From: URNF01 sp045638005
Lineage (GTDB): Bacteria > Bacillota > Clostridia > Oscillospirales > Acutalibacteraceae
Direction: 5' to 3'
Assembly (NCBI GenBank): GCA_045638005.1
Contig: JAZUAN010000061.1
Location: 1 to 62,933, forward strand
DNA length: 62,933 bases
Shown here one piece after another: positions 16,223-23,936 of the stretch. Position numbers and translations under genes: made by a program. How positions within the stretch are numbered: position 1 is the stretch's first letter; each line of letters opens with the position of its first letter. Under the pieces are notes generated by a model. That model saw only the letters and a program-made list of their open reading frames with translations, searched no databases and was not told the DNA's origin.

Positions 16223-16470
16223 TGGCGGATACGGTAAAGCGGCTGGGCGCGGATATCTGCGGTCTTAACGAGGTGTACGGCGCGGGTGAACTGCCGCTAT
16301 TCAACCATCAAGCACACGGCGATGGGTCGCTGTGCTCATTCCCGTCCCATGCGCCCGATCGCCGCATTGACTATATTTTCGTGCGGGGTGTGGCTTGTAC
16401 CGCGGCGGATGTGCCGCAAATCGTATCCGCAGACCATTGTCCGCATACGGCGGATGTAAAAACACCTTGA
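16222..16470 (+). pseudogene. Endonuclease/exonuclease/phosphatase gene with internal in-frame deletion
   Basis: 82 codons begin at the ATG that overlaps the fruK stop (TAATG). The first part, VKRLGADICGLNEVYG, matches the N-terminal metal site of EEP-family phosphodiesterases, and RRIDYIFVRG plus SADHCPHTADV matches the C-terminal catalytic Asp-His end. Families of this fold are about 230-280 residues, so roughly 150 internal residues are missing although the frame stays open. It could be expressed but should lack activity. Confidence 0.7.
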
Positions 16471-16483
16471 AGGAGGAATAGCT

Positions 16484-17170
16484 TTGAATAAACCGACCTT
16501 GCGGTACGCTTTCAAAGCATCCCTGCCGGTAATGGCGGGGTATATCGTGCTTGGTATCGGGTTTGGTATCCTTTTACAATCCAAAGGATACGCTCCGGTG
16601 TGGGCGTTTTTGATGAGCCTATGTATTTATGCGGGTTCCATGCAGTACGTTGCCGTAGATTTGCTTGCCGGCGGAGCGTCGCTCATTACCGCTGCGCTGA
16701 TGACCGTGATGGTGAACGTTCGCCATATTTTTTACGGTATTACCATGCTTGAAAAATATAAGCGTACAGGTGCCAAAAAGCCGTACCTCATTTTCTCGCT
16801 GACCGATGAAACCTTTTCACTTGTGTGTTCTCCTACGCTGCCCGAAACGGTGAATGAGCATGCGTATTATCTCGCTGTTTCGGTTTTTAATCAGAGCTAT
16901 TGGGTGCTTGGCTGTACTGTCGGCGCATTACTCGGAGAACTGCTGCCGTTTTCCTTTGCCGGTATTGAATTTTCTATGACTGCGCTGTTTGTGGTGATTT
17001 TTGTGGAACAATGGGAAAAGACAAAGCAGCACCTATATGCGCTCACCGGCTTGCTCATTTCGGTGATTTGTTTATTACTCTTCGGCGCTTCGGATTTCCT
17101 TATTCCCGCGATGCTTGGCATCACGGTCGCCCTCTTCATTGAAAAACGGTGGGAGGTGCGTGAGGGATGA
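16484..17170 (+). CDS. azlC: AzlC family branched-chain amino acid exporter subunit
   Basis: 228 residues with about five to six hydrophobic segments and the AzlC family signature region GGASLITAALMTVMVNVRH followed by GITMLEKYK. It starts at TTG, chosen because AAGGAGG lies at the right distance and no ATG fits. With AzlD it should form an exporter of branched-chain amino acids or azaleucine. It overlaps azlD by four bases. Confidence 0.92.
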   Translation: MNKPTLRYAFKASLPVMAGYIVLGIGFGILLQSKGYAPVWAFLMSLCIYAGSMQYVAVDLLAGGASLITAALMTVMVNVRHIFYGITMLEKYKRTGAKKPYLIFSLTDETFSLVCSPTLPETVNEHAYYLAVSVFNQSYWVLGCTVGALLGELLPFSFAGIEFSMTALFVVIFVEQWEKTKQHLYALTGLLISVICLLLFGASDFLIPAMLGITVALFIEKRWEVREG

Positions 17171-17475
17171 ATACGTTTTGGATGGTATCGGTGATCGCAC
17201 TGGTAACAGCCTCTCTGCGGTTTTTACCGTTTGCGGTATTCCGCAAAAAAACGCCGGAACCGGTTTTGTATCTCGGCAGGGTGCTCCCTTACGCAATTAT
17301 GGCGATGCTGGTGGTATATTGTCTCAAAGATGTCTCCTTCGTTGCAGCGCCTTACGGCATTCCCGCGATTTTGTCGGTTGCTGTGGTGGTAGCATTACAC
17401 AAATGGAAACATAATACACTGCTGTCCATTCTCGGTGGCACGGTGTTGTATATGCTTTTGATGCGGTTGTTGTAA
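17167..17475 (+). CDS. azlD: AzlD family transporter subunit
   Basis: 102 residues, about four membrane segments, with LRFLPFAVFR and VLPYAIMAMLVVYCLKD as in AzlD proteins. The start codon overlaps the azlC stop (ATGA), giving coupled translation of the two partner subunits. A strong terminator follows at 17537. Confidence 0.92.
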   Translation: MNTFWMVSVIALVTASLRFLPFAVFRKKTPEPVLYLGRVLPYAIMAMLVVYCLKDVSFVAAPYGIPAILSVAVVVALHKWKHNTLLSILGGTVLYMLLMRLL

Positions 17476-17536
17476 TACAAGCAGACGGTGATACCGCATG
17501 GAAAGAGGTATTGTTCTCGGAATTGGATATGTAACG

Positions 17537-17579
17537 AAAAAGCGACAATGCATCACGGCGATGCATTGTCGCTTTTTTT
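17537..17579 (+). terminator. Bidirectional terminator azlD/glnN
   Basis: AAGCGACAATGCAT/ATGCATTGTCGCTT hairpin with flanking A- and T-runs between converging genes. Confidence 0.9.
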
Positions 17580-17588
17580 GTATCGTTT

Positions 17589-19682
17589 TTATTTTACACC
17601 GAACAAGAGATCACTGTAAGTGGGATAGGGCCAATACTTTTTCGCGGTTGCGGCTTCCAGTTCATCGGCGACAGCGCGCATTTCCTGCATTGTCGCAAAC
17701 ACGACATCGTGACAGTAATCCGCTTTTTCCTGCGCCCCTTTGATGGTTTTGACTGTTTCCAAAGCCTCTTCCAATACGTTCATCTTTTCATACAAGGCAG
17801 CGGCAGCGGTGGACAGCTTTTTGACCAGCTTTGTTTCGGTCGCACAATAACTGCCACCTAACAGTTCTGTTTTACGCAACGCGGTGGTGCAAAGCTCCTT
17901 TTGATAGGTCTCCGCGGCGGGCAGAATCTCCTTATGCGCCATTTCCAGCATGGTTTTGGCTTCGATGTTGATGATTTTGCAGTAGTTTTCCAGCAGAATC
18001 TCATAGCGGGAGTTGAGTTCGGTGCGGGTGAACACGCCGTATTTCTCAAACAGGTTCACGCTATTGTCTTTCACCAGATACGGCAGACATTCGGGGGTGG
18101 AACGCAGGTTGAGCAGACCGCGTTTTGCAGCTTCTTCAACCCACGACGCATCATAGCCGTTGCCGTTGAAGATTACCCGCTTGTGATCCTTGAACACGCG
18201 CACAATGAGGTTGTGCACGGTGGAATTGAAGTCGTCCGCAGCTTCCAACTCTGCAGCGAAATGATCCAGCGATTCCGCAACAGCGGTGTTGAGCACGGTG
18301 GTGGAATCGGCGATGGATTGCGCAGAGCCGGTCATGCGGAATTCAAATTTGTTGCCGGTAAACGCAAGGGGAGAGGTGCGGTTTCTGTCGGTGTTATCCT
18401 TGGGGAAACGCGGCAGGATATGCACGCCGATCTTCATCAGCGTCTGCTCCTTAGCGTCGTATGCCTCGCCTTTGCCGATCGCCTCTAAAATCGCGGTCAG
18501 CTCATCGCCGAGGAACATGGAAACCACAGCGGGCGGCGCTTCATTGGCGCCTAAGCGGTGATCGTTGCCCGCACCTGCGACCGAAATACGCAGTGCGTCC
18601 TGATACAAATCCACAGCACGGATGACCGCACATAAGAACAACAAGAACTGCGCATTCTCATACGGGGTTTCGCCCGGCTCCAACAAATTTACACCGGTAT
18701 CGGTGGAAATAGACCAGTTGACATGCTTGCCGCTGCCGTTTACACCTGCAAAGGGCTTTTCATGCAGCAGACACACAAGACCGTGTTTTTGCGCCACCTT
18801 TTTCATGATCTCCATAGTGAGCTGATTGTGGTCGGAGGCGATGTTGGCGGTGGTAAAGATGGGGGCGAGCTCATGCTGCGCGGGGGCACCTTCGTTGTGC
18901 TTGGTTTTGGAAAGTATACCGAGCTTCCACAGCTCTTCGTCGAGGTCATGCATATACGCGGAAACTCGTGTTTTGATCGCACCGAAATAGTGATCCTCCA
19001 GCTCCTGTCCTTTGGGCGGTTTTGCGCCAAAGAGGGTGCGGCCGGTGAAGATCAGGTCCTGACGTTCGTTATACATTTCTTCCGGAATGAGGAAATATTC
19101 CTGCTCGGCGCCCACGGTGGTGCGCACGATGCCGAAATCCTCATGCCCGAACAGTTTGAGCAAGCGTTTTGCCTGCTTGCTGATGGCTTCCATAGAGCGG
19201 AGTAACGGCGTTTTTTTGTCGAGCGCCTCGCCGCCGTAGGAACAAAACGCAGTGGGGATGCACAAGGTACCGTCCTTGATGAAAGCATAAGAGGACGGAT
19301 CCCAGGCGGTGTAGCCGCGCGCTTCAAAGGTGGCGCGCAGTCCGCCGGAGGGGAAACTGGAAGCATCAGACTCGCCTTTCACCAGTTCCTTTCCGGAGAA
19401 TTCCATGATAACACCGCTGTCACCGTTGGGAGAAATGAAGCTGTCGTGCTTTTCCGCTGTGACGCCGGTGAGCGGCTGGAACCAGTGTGTGTAGTGAGTA
19501 GCGCCTTTTTCGAGTGCCCAATCTTTCATGGCATTTGCGACCACATTGGCAATATCCGGATTAAGATGCTTGCCAAGTTCGATGGTACGACGCAGAGTTT
19601 TATAAGTATCCTTAGGTAACCGTTCTCTCATCACGGTGTCATTGAAAACCATGGTGCCGAACATTTCCGGTACTTTGCTCAT
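17589..19682 (-). CDS. glnN: Glutamine synthetase type III
   Basis: 697 residues, the size of GSIII (about 700), not GSI (about 450). Landmarks include GAEQEYFLIPE (ligand Glu residues), APAQHELAPIF, FAGVNGSGKHVNWS and NTDRNRTSPLAFTGNKFEFR. It makes glutamine from glutamate, ammonia and ATP in the cytoplasm and is the usual GS of many gut Clostridia and Bacteroides. AAGGAG precedes the chosen ATG by 8 bases; a longer reading runs through the promoter region. A structured leader and consensus promoter lie upstream. Confidence 0.96.
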   Translation of the reverse strand: MSKVPEMFGTMVFNDTVMRERLPKDTYKTLRRTIELGKHLNPDIANVVANAMKDWALEKGATHYTHWFQPLTGVTAEKHDSFISPNGDSGVIMEFSGKELVKGESDASSFPSGGLRATFEARGYTAWDPSSYAFIKDGTLCIPTAFCSYGGEALDKKTPLLRSMEAISKQAKRLLKLFGHEDFGIVRTTVGAEQEYFLIPEEMYNERQDLIFTGRTLFGAKPPKGQELEDHYFGAIKTRVSAYMHDLDEELWKLGILSKTKHNEGAPAQHELAPIFTTANIASDHNQLTMEIMKKVAQKHGLVCLLHEKPFAGVNGSGKHVNWSISTDTGVNLLEPGETPYENAQFLLFLCAVIRAVDLYQDALRISVAGAGNDHRLGANEAPPAVVSMFLGDELTAILEAIGKGEAYDAKEQTLMKIGVHILPRFPKDNTDRNRTSPLAFTGNKFEFRMTGSAQSIADSTTVLNTAVAESLDHFAAELEAADDFNSTVHNLIVRVFKDHKRVIFNGNGYDASWVEEAAKRGLLNLRSTPECLPYLVKDNSVNLFEKYGVFTRTELNSRYEILLENYCKIINIEAKTMLEMAHKEILPAAETYQKELCTTALRKTELLGGSYCATETKLVKKLSTAAAALYEKMNVLEEALETVKTIKGAQEKADYCHDVVFATMQEMRAVADELEAATAKKYWPYPTYSDLLFGVK

Positions 19683-19794
19683 ACAAAACGCTCCTTTTTT
19701 AAAAGGCGGCTTCCCTCCGCCCGTGAAACTTGTTGCTGAAAGTTTGAAAGGTGCCGCGAAGACCTTGCTCCACAGCACCTTTGCGGTTGCGAAC
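19683..19794 (-). promoter_or_regulatory. glnN leader with possible attenuator
   Basis: In transcript order the leader has a stem AAAGGTGC/GCACCTTT, then GGCGG-agggaag-CCGCC followed by TTTT just before the AAGGAG ribosome site. The second hairpin looks like a weak intrinsic terminator placed directly at the translation start. I do not recognise a known glutamine riboswitch here. Confidence 0.4.
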
Positions 19795-19823
19795 ATTATA
19801 AAATAAAAAAAAGGGTTTGTCAA
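19795..19823 (-). promoter_or_regulatory. Promoter of glnN
   Basis: On the minus strand TTGACA (19818-19823), 17 bases and TATAAT (19795-19800): perfect consensus. Its -35 box is only 8 bp from that of the divergent DUF5662 gene. Confidence 0.85.
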
Positions 19824-19831
19824 TAGGCGGA

Positions 19832-19860
19832 TTGACAAGCGGAAAAGGGGCGGATATAAT
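19832..19860 (+). promoter_or_regulatory. Promoter of the DUF5662 gene
   Basis: TTGACA (19832-19837), 17 bases and TATAAT (19855-19860). The two divergent -35 boxes form a palindrome, TTGTCAAT (19817-19824) and ATTGACAA (19831-19838), separated by six bases. Confidence 0.85.
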
Positions 19861-19890
19861 GAAAGTGATGAAAGAAGAGGTGCATTTCAG

Positions 19891-20427
19891 ATGGCAAATC
19901 CACTCGGACATTTTCGCACCATTACGGCGCATCGCCATTTGGTGATCCGTCATTGCGCGAGAGCGGGTATTTTGTGGCAGGGGCTGTTCCATGATCTGTC
20001 AAAATATTCGCCCACAGAGTTTTTTATAGGTGCGAAGCTATATACGGACGGTACCCGCAGTCCCAATGAGCGTGAGCGCGAGATAAATGGATATTCACTC
20101 GCGTGGATGCATCATAAAGGGCGCAATAAGCACCATTTTGAATATTGGACCGATTATGATCCGGTGGAAAAACGCATGCGTCCGGTGCCGATGCCGGATA
20201 ATTATATCGTTGAAATGGCGTGCGATCGCATTGCCGCCAGTAAAATATACATGAAAGAAAACTATGATGACACAAAGCCGCTTGCCTATTTTATGCGTGG
20301 CAAGCCGACCCGTGTGATCCACCCGGAAACGTCCGAAAAGTTGGAATATATCCTGCGTATGCTCGCCGAACAAGGCGAAACGGCGACTTTTGCATATCTG
20401 AAAGGTATGGTGAGACAGTCTTCATAA
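19891..20427 (+). CDS. DUF5662 family protein
   Basis: 178 residues. GHFRTITAHRHLVIRHC, HDLSKYSPTEFF and WMHHKGRNKHHFEYW are conserved blocks of this family; the H-D and H-H-K patterns suggest a metal-dependent HD-like fold, which is inference. GAAGAGG lies before the ATG. It is transcribed divergently from glnN from a nearly touching promoter. No pathway is known. Confidence 0.85.
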   Translation: MANPLGHFRTITAHRHLVIRHCARAGILWQGLFHDLSKYSPTEFFIGAKLYTDGTRSPNEREREINGYSLAWMHHKGRNKHHFEYWTDYDPVEKRMRPVPMPDNYIVEMACDRIAASKIYMKENYDDTKPLAYFMRGKPTRVIHPETSEKLEYILRMLAEQGETATFAYLKGMVRQSS

Positions 20428-20464
20428 GGCGGCCACTTGCCTAAAAGCCATTTGCGGTGTATAA

Positions 20465-20893
20465 ACGATAAAACAGACGGCATACAAAAACGCGCTGGCA
20501 TACGGCGCGGACGCGGTGGTCATCATGCTCGGCACCAACGATTCCAAGAAGGTCAACTGGCCTGTATACGCTGATGAGTTTGTGGCGAACTACGTTGAGA
20601 TCGTGCGTTCGTTCCAAAACAGGGATACGGCACCGAAGGTATTTATCGCTCTACCGCCTACCGTGCATATCAATCAATTCCAGGATATCAACAATACGCG
20701 TATTGAGGATTTCATTATTCCTGCGCTCGGCGAGGTTGCGGCGAGAACAGGTGCTGCCATTATTGATACCCATACGGCTACTGGCGGTGACCCCACGCTG
20801 ATGAGGGATGGCATACATCCGAACGATGCAGGTAAGCAGGTTCTTTGCGAAACTATCGCTGCTGCGATCAAAACTGATGTCGGCAGAGAATAA
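20465..20893 (+). pseudogene. SGNH/GDSL hydrolase fragment lacking the N-terminus
   Basis: The open frame reads YGADAVVIMLGTNDSK, the block III G-x-N-D region of SGNH hydrolases, and ends with DGIHPNDAGKQ, the catalytic Asp-x-x-His block. The N-terminal block I with the nucleophile Ser is absent and an in-frame stop lies at 20462. An internal ATG at 20516 gives 125 codons but has no clear ribosome site. It looks like a 5' deletion of a carbohydrate-esterase-type gene. Confidence 0.65.
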
Positions 20894-20907
20894 TAAGGAG
20901 AGATAAA

Positions 20908-21036
20908 ATGATGAACAAATATGAATCTCCCGAGTTGGATATCGTACAGGTAACGACATGTGAGACGATTGCCGACGAAGGCGATACCTCCGTTATCATT
21001 TTCGGCGACCAGTTGTATCCGGCTATACAAGGCTAA
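20908..21036 (+). CDS. Small peptide of 42 residues, unknown
   Basis: AAGGAG lies seven bases before the first of two ATG codons. The peptide starts MMNKYESPELDIVQ, has a single Cys at position 18, an acidic middle (ADEGD) and a hydrophobic end. The K-Y-E-x-P-E-L-x-(I/V)-V opening resembles small proteins common in Ruminococcaceae and Lachnospiraceae, some of which are suspected precursors of modified peptides; no modification enzyme is nearby. It is followed by a strong terminator, which supports a real transcript. Confidence 0.6.
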   Translation: MMNKYESPELDIVQVTTCETIADEGDTSVIIFGDQLYPAIQG

Positions 21037-21047
21037 TAAACACATTA

Positions 21048-21084
21048 ACACCCCACGGACCTTGTCTGTGGGGTGTATTTTTTG
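21048..21084 (+). terminator. Terminator after the small peptide gene
   Basis: ACACCCCAC/GTGGGGTGT hairpin followed by ATTTTTT. Confidence 0.85.
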
Positions 21085-21146
21085 CTTGCAAGAGGGGTAT
21101 AAATATGCTATTCTAACAATAGTTTGAATTGCCGAAAGGGATTGCG

Positions 21147-22403
21147 ATGGAAGACATTTTGAGAGAAGAACGAAAAGAGCGGTGTCTGCTGGTTGAGGTG
21201 GACACGGGTGAATATGACGTAGATATTGCGCTGGACGAGTTGGCGGAACTGGCAGAAACGGCAGGTGCCGAAGTTGTCGGACGCGCGGTGCAAAAGCGTG
21301 AATCTCCCGACAAGGCGACCTGTATCGGAAGCGGTCGACTGTGGGAAATTGCGGAACTTTGCGAGAACGATGACATTGACCTTGTGATTGTAGACCGAGA
21401 ATTGTCGCCCACGCAGCATTGCAATTTGGAAGATGCTCTCCCGTGCCGTGTAATCGACCGCACCATGCTGATTTTGGATATTTTCGCAGGTCGTGCGCGC
21501 TCGGCGGAGGGTAGATTGCAGGTGGAACTGGCACAGTTGCAGTATATGTTACCGCGTCTTGCGGGGCAGGGTACGGCATTGTCACGTCTTGGCGGCGGTA
21601 TCGGCACCAGAGGTCCTGGTGAAAGCAAATTGGAGAGTGATCGTCGCCACATCCGCCGCCGCATTGAGGCGCTGAAAAGTCAACTGCGCGAGGTGGAGGG
21701 TCGTCGAAAGTTACACCGTGAACGCCGCGAAAAGGACGATATGCGCACGGTTGCTATTGTTGGTTACACCAACGCAGGCAAGTCCACCCTCTTAAATCGC
21801 TTGACCGATGCAGGGGTCTTGGCAAAAGATATGCTGTTTGCCACCTTGGATACCACCACCCGTGCTTTAAAGCTTCCTGACGGTAGAACAGTGTTGCTGA
21901 TCGACACGGTTGGTTTTCTTCGCCGTTTGCCTCACCATTTGGTGCGCGCGTTTCATTCCACCTTGGAGGAGGCGGCTGTGGCGGATCTGGTGCTCAATTT
22001 GTGTGATGCTTCCTCGCCGGATGCCGCCGAGCATTTGGAAATCACCGAAAATCTGTTGCAGGAATTGGGGCGCGGCGACAAACCGGTTTTGCAGGTGTTT
22101 AATAAATGCGATCTGCTGCCGGATGGCTTTGTTGCTGATGAGGGGCGGGTGCGTATCAGCGCCGTAACCGGGGAGGGTATTCCCGAACTGCTGGAAGCGA
22201 TTGCCGCCAACCTGCCGCCCGACAGAAAGCGGCTGACACTTTTATTCCCGTTTTCCGCCGGCGGTCTTGCGGAGCAATGCCGTAAAGAGGGTGCTGTGGA
22301 ATATGAGGAATATGTCGCTGAAGGGCTCAAAATGACCGTGACGGTGGGTCCTCGATTGCTGCATTTGCTAAAAGAAGCGAACATTCCCGGTGCAGAAACG
22401 TGA
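21147..22403 (+). CDS. hflX: GTPase HflX
   Basis: 418 residues. The HflX N-terminal domain with ATCIGSGRLWEIAE, the linker with LPRLAGQGTALSRLGGGIG and GTRGPGESKLE, and the GTPase motifs GYTNAGKST (residues 206-214), DTVGFLRRLP and NKCD are all present. HflX binds 50S and splits stalled or heat-damaged ribosomes. The ATG follows GAAAGGG; a TTG six codons upstream is less likely. It stands alone between a terminator and the next promoter. Confidence 0.95.
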   Translation: MEDILREERKERCLLVEVDTGEYDVDIALDELAELAETAGAEVVGRAVQKRESPDKATCIGSGRLWEIAELCENDDIDLVIVDRELSPTQHCNLEDALPCRVIDRTMLILDIFAGRARSAEGRLQVELAQLQYMLPRLAGQGTALSRLGGGIGTRGPGESKLESDRRHIRRRIEALKSQLREVEGRRKLHRERREKDDMRTVAIVGYTNAGKSTLLNRLTDAGVLAKDMLFATLDTTTRALKLPDGRTVLLIDTVGFLRRLPHHLVRAFHSTLEEAAVADLVLNLCDASSPDAAEHLEITENLLQELGRGDKPVLQVFNKCDLLPDGFVADEGRVRISAVTGEGIPELLEAIAANLPPDRKRLTLLFPFSAGGLAEQCRKEGAVEYEEYVAEGLKMTVTVGPRLLHLLKEANIPGAET

Positions 22404-22450
22404 AATTTTGATAATTTTTAATTTTTTTGTTGTAAAAAGTCGTAAACGGC

Positions 22451-22480
22451 TTGCCATGTACTCCTAAAATGTGGTACAAT
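22451..22480 (+). promoter_or_regulatory. Promoter of the PRPP-synthetase-like gene
   Basis: TTGCCA, an 18-base spacer and TACAAT, 39 bases before the start codon. Confidence 0.6.
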
Positions 22481-22518
22481 AGTTTCAAATTGGGAAAAGA
22501 AAAAAGGGGACGGTAAAT

Positions 22519-23676
22519 TTGGCGCATCATGACATCAACAGCGAAAACATTTTCAGCCAGGAGGATCACGTAGCTCCTATGCGGCTCATCGCCCTGAGCA
22601 GCGCAAAGGAACTCGGTGCGAAAATCGACGCACATCTCACCCAGTGGGCGCAGAAATGCGGTCGCGATGAAAAGACTTTCTTAATCGAGTCGGAATGTCC
22701 GCGTTTTTCCTCCGGTGACGGCAAAGGCCTCATCAAGAGCAGCATCCGTGGCGATGACCTGTTCATTTTGGTGGACGTGGGCAACTATAACTGCAAATAC
22801 AATATGTTCGGTCGCGAGAATTCTATGTCTCCCGACGATCATTTCCAGGATCTCAAGCGCATCATTCAGGCGGCCAGCGGTAAAGCGCACCGCATCAACG
22901 TCATTATGCCGATCCTCTACGGCGGCAGACAGCATCGCCGCAACTATCGCGAGTCTCTCGACTGCGCGGTAGCGTTGCAGGAACTGCAAGCGATGGGCGT
23001 TTCCAACATCGTGACCTTTGATGCGCACGATCCCCGCGTACATAACGCGATTCCGCTGATGGGCTTTGATAACGTAATGCCCTCTTATCAGGTTTTAAAA
23101 GCGATGTTCCGCGCTGTGCCCGATCTCAAAGCGGATCGCGATCATCTGATGATCGTCAGCCCTGACGAAGGCGCTATGAACCGCAATATGTACTATGCGT
23201 CCAACCTCGGTGTGGACCTTGGTATGTTCTACAAACGCCGCGACTACTCCCGCGTGGTCAACGGCCGCAACCCCATCGTGGCGCACGAGTATCTCGGCAA
23301 CGATGTGGAAGGCAAAGACATCTTCATTGCGGATGACATCATCGCTTCCGGCGAATCTATGCTGGACATTGCGTATGAACTGAAAAAACGCAAAGCAAAC
23401 CGCATTTTTGCGTATGCAACCTATGCTACCTTCACCGCCGGTTTTGAGAGTTTCGACAAGGCTTATGCTGACGGTATCGTGAGCGGTGTGTTCGGCACCA
23501 ACCTTACCTATCGTTCGCCCGAATTGCTCGCGCGTGAATGGTTCCACGAGGTGGACGTGTCTAAGTATATTGCATATTTCATTGCGGCGCTCAACCATGA
23601 TGTATCGGTCAGCTTGTTGGTCGATTCTCACGAGAAGATCAAAAACCTGCTCGCAAAACATCAGAACAACGGTTAA
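22519..23676 (+). CDS. Ribose-phosphate pyrophosphokinase-like protein
   Basis: 385 residues, longer than classical Prs (about 315). It has the two-domain phosphoribosyltransferase fold: MPILYGGRQHRRNYRES and VTFDAHDPRVHNAIP match the flexible loop and metal region of PRPP synthetases, and IADDIIASGESMLD is the PRPP-binding loop. It should make PRPP from ribose 5-phosphate and ATP, but the divergent loop leaves room for another role. The start is TTG, preceded by AGGGGA. Terminator at 23679. Confidence 0.82.
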   Translation: MAHHDINSENIFSQEDHVAPMRLIALSSAKELGAKIDAHLTQWAQKCGRDEKTFLIESECPRFSSGDGKGLIKSSIRGDDLFILVDVGNYNCKYNMFGRENSMSPDDHFQDLKRIIQAASGKAHRINVIMPILYGGRQHRRNYRESLDCAVALQELQAMGVSNIVTFDAHDPRVHNAIPLMGFDNVMPSYQVLKAMFRAVPDLKADRDHLMIVSPDEGAMNRNMYYASNLGVDLGMFYKRRDYSRVVNGRNPIVAHEYLGNDVEGKDIFIADDIIASGESMLDIAYELKKRKANRIFAYATYATFTAGFESFDKAYADGIVSGVFGTNLTYRSPELLAREWFHEVDVSKYIAYFIAALNHDVSVSLLVDSHEKIKNLLAKHQNNG

Positions 23677-23678
23677 TA

Positions 23679-23704
23679 AAAGCCGCCCATTGGGCGGCTT
23701 TTTT
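23679..23704 (+). terminator. Terminator after the PRPP-synthetase-like gene
   Basis: AGCCGCCCA/TGGGCGGCT hairpin then six T. Confidence 0.9.
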
Positions 23705-23721
23705 CATAGGAGATGCTAACT

Positions 23722-23902
23722 ATGGAAAAATATATTGCAATGGTAGATAAACACAGAGAGCGTATTCTCGGTGCGTTTGATTACATTTGGAAAAACCCCG
23801 AATCCGCTTGTGTGGATTCCGCGAAAGTGCAGTTTGTCGCGTGTGTTTGATGCAGTGTCGTATGATGAAAAAGGAAACGTGACGCTTTCAATCAATAAAT
23901 AA
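23722..23902 (+). pseudogene. M20 peptidase N-terminal fragment joined to a foreign tail
   Basis: With AGGAGA upstream, MEKYIAMVDKHRERILGAFD reads like the start of an M20-family amidohydrolase, where Y-I-W-K-N-P-E follows and leads into the catalytic domain. After about 30 codons similarity ends and the frame stops at 23848. A second frame (V-F-D-A-V-S-Y-D-E-K-G-N-V-T-L-S-I-N-K) ends at 23902 and looks like the C-terminus of another protein. Two gene ends are thus joined by a deletion. Confidence 0.6.
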
Positions 23903-23908
23903 AAATAA

Positions 23909-23936
23909 AAAAAGACCATCATCGATGGTCTTTTTT
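23909..23936. terminator. Bidirectional terminator
   Basis: AAAGACCATC/GATGGTCTTT hairpin between converging units; its right arm overlaps the 3' end of the YkvI-like gene. Confidence 0.85.
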
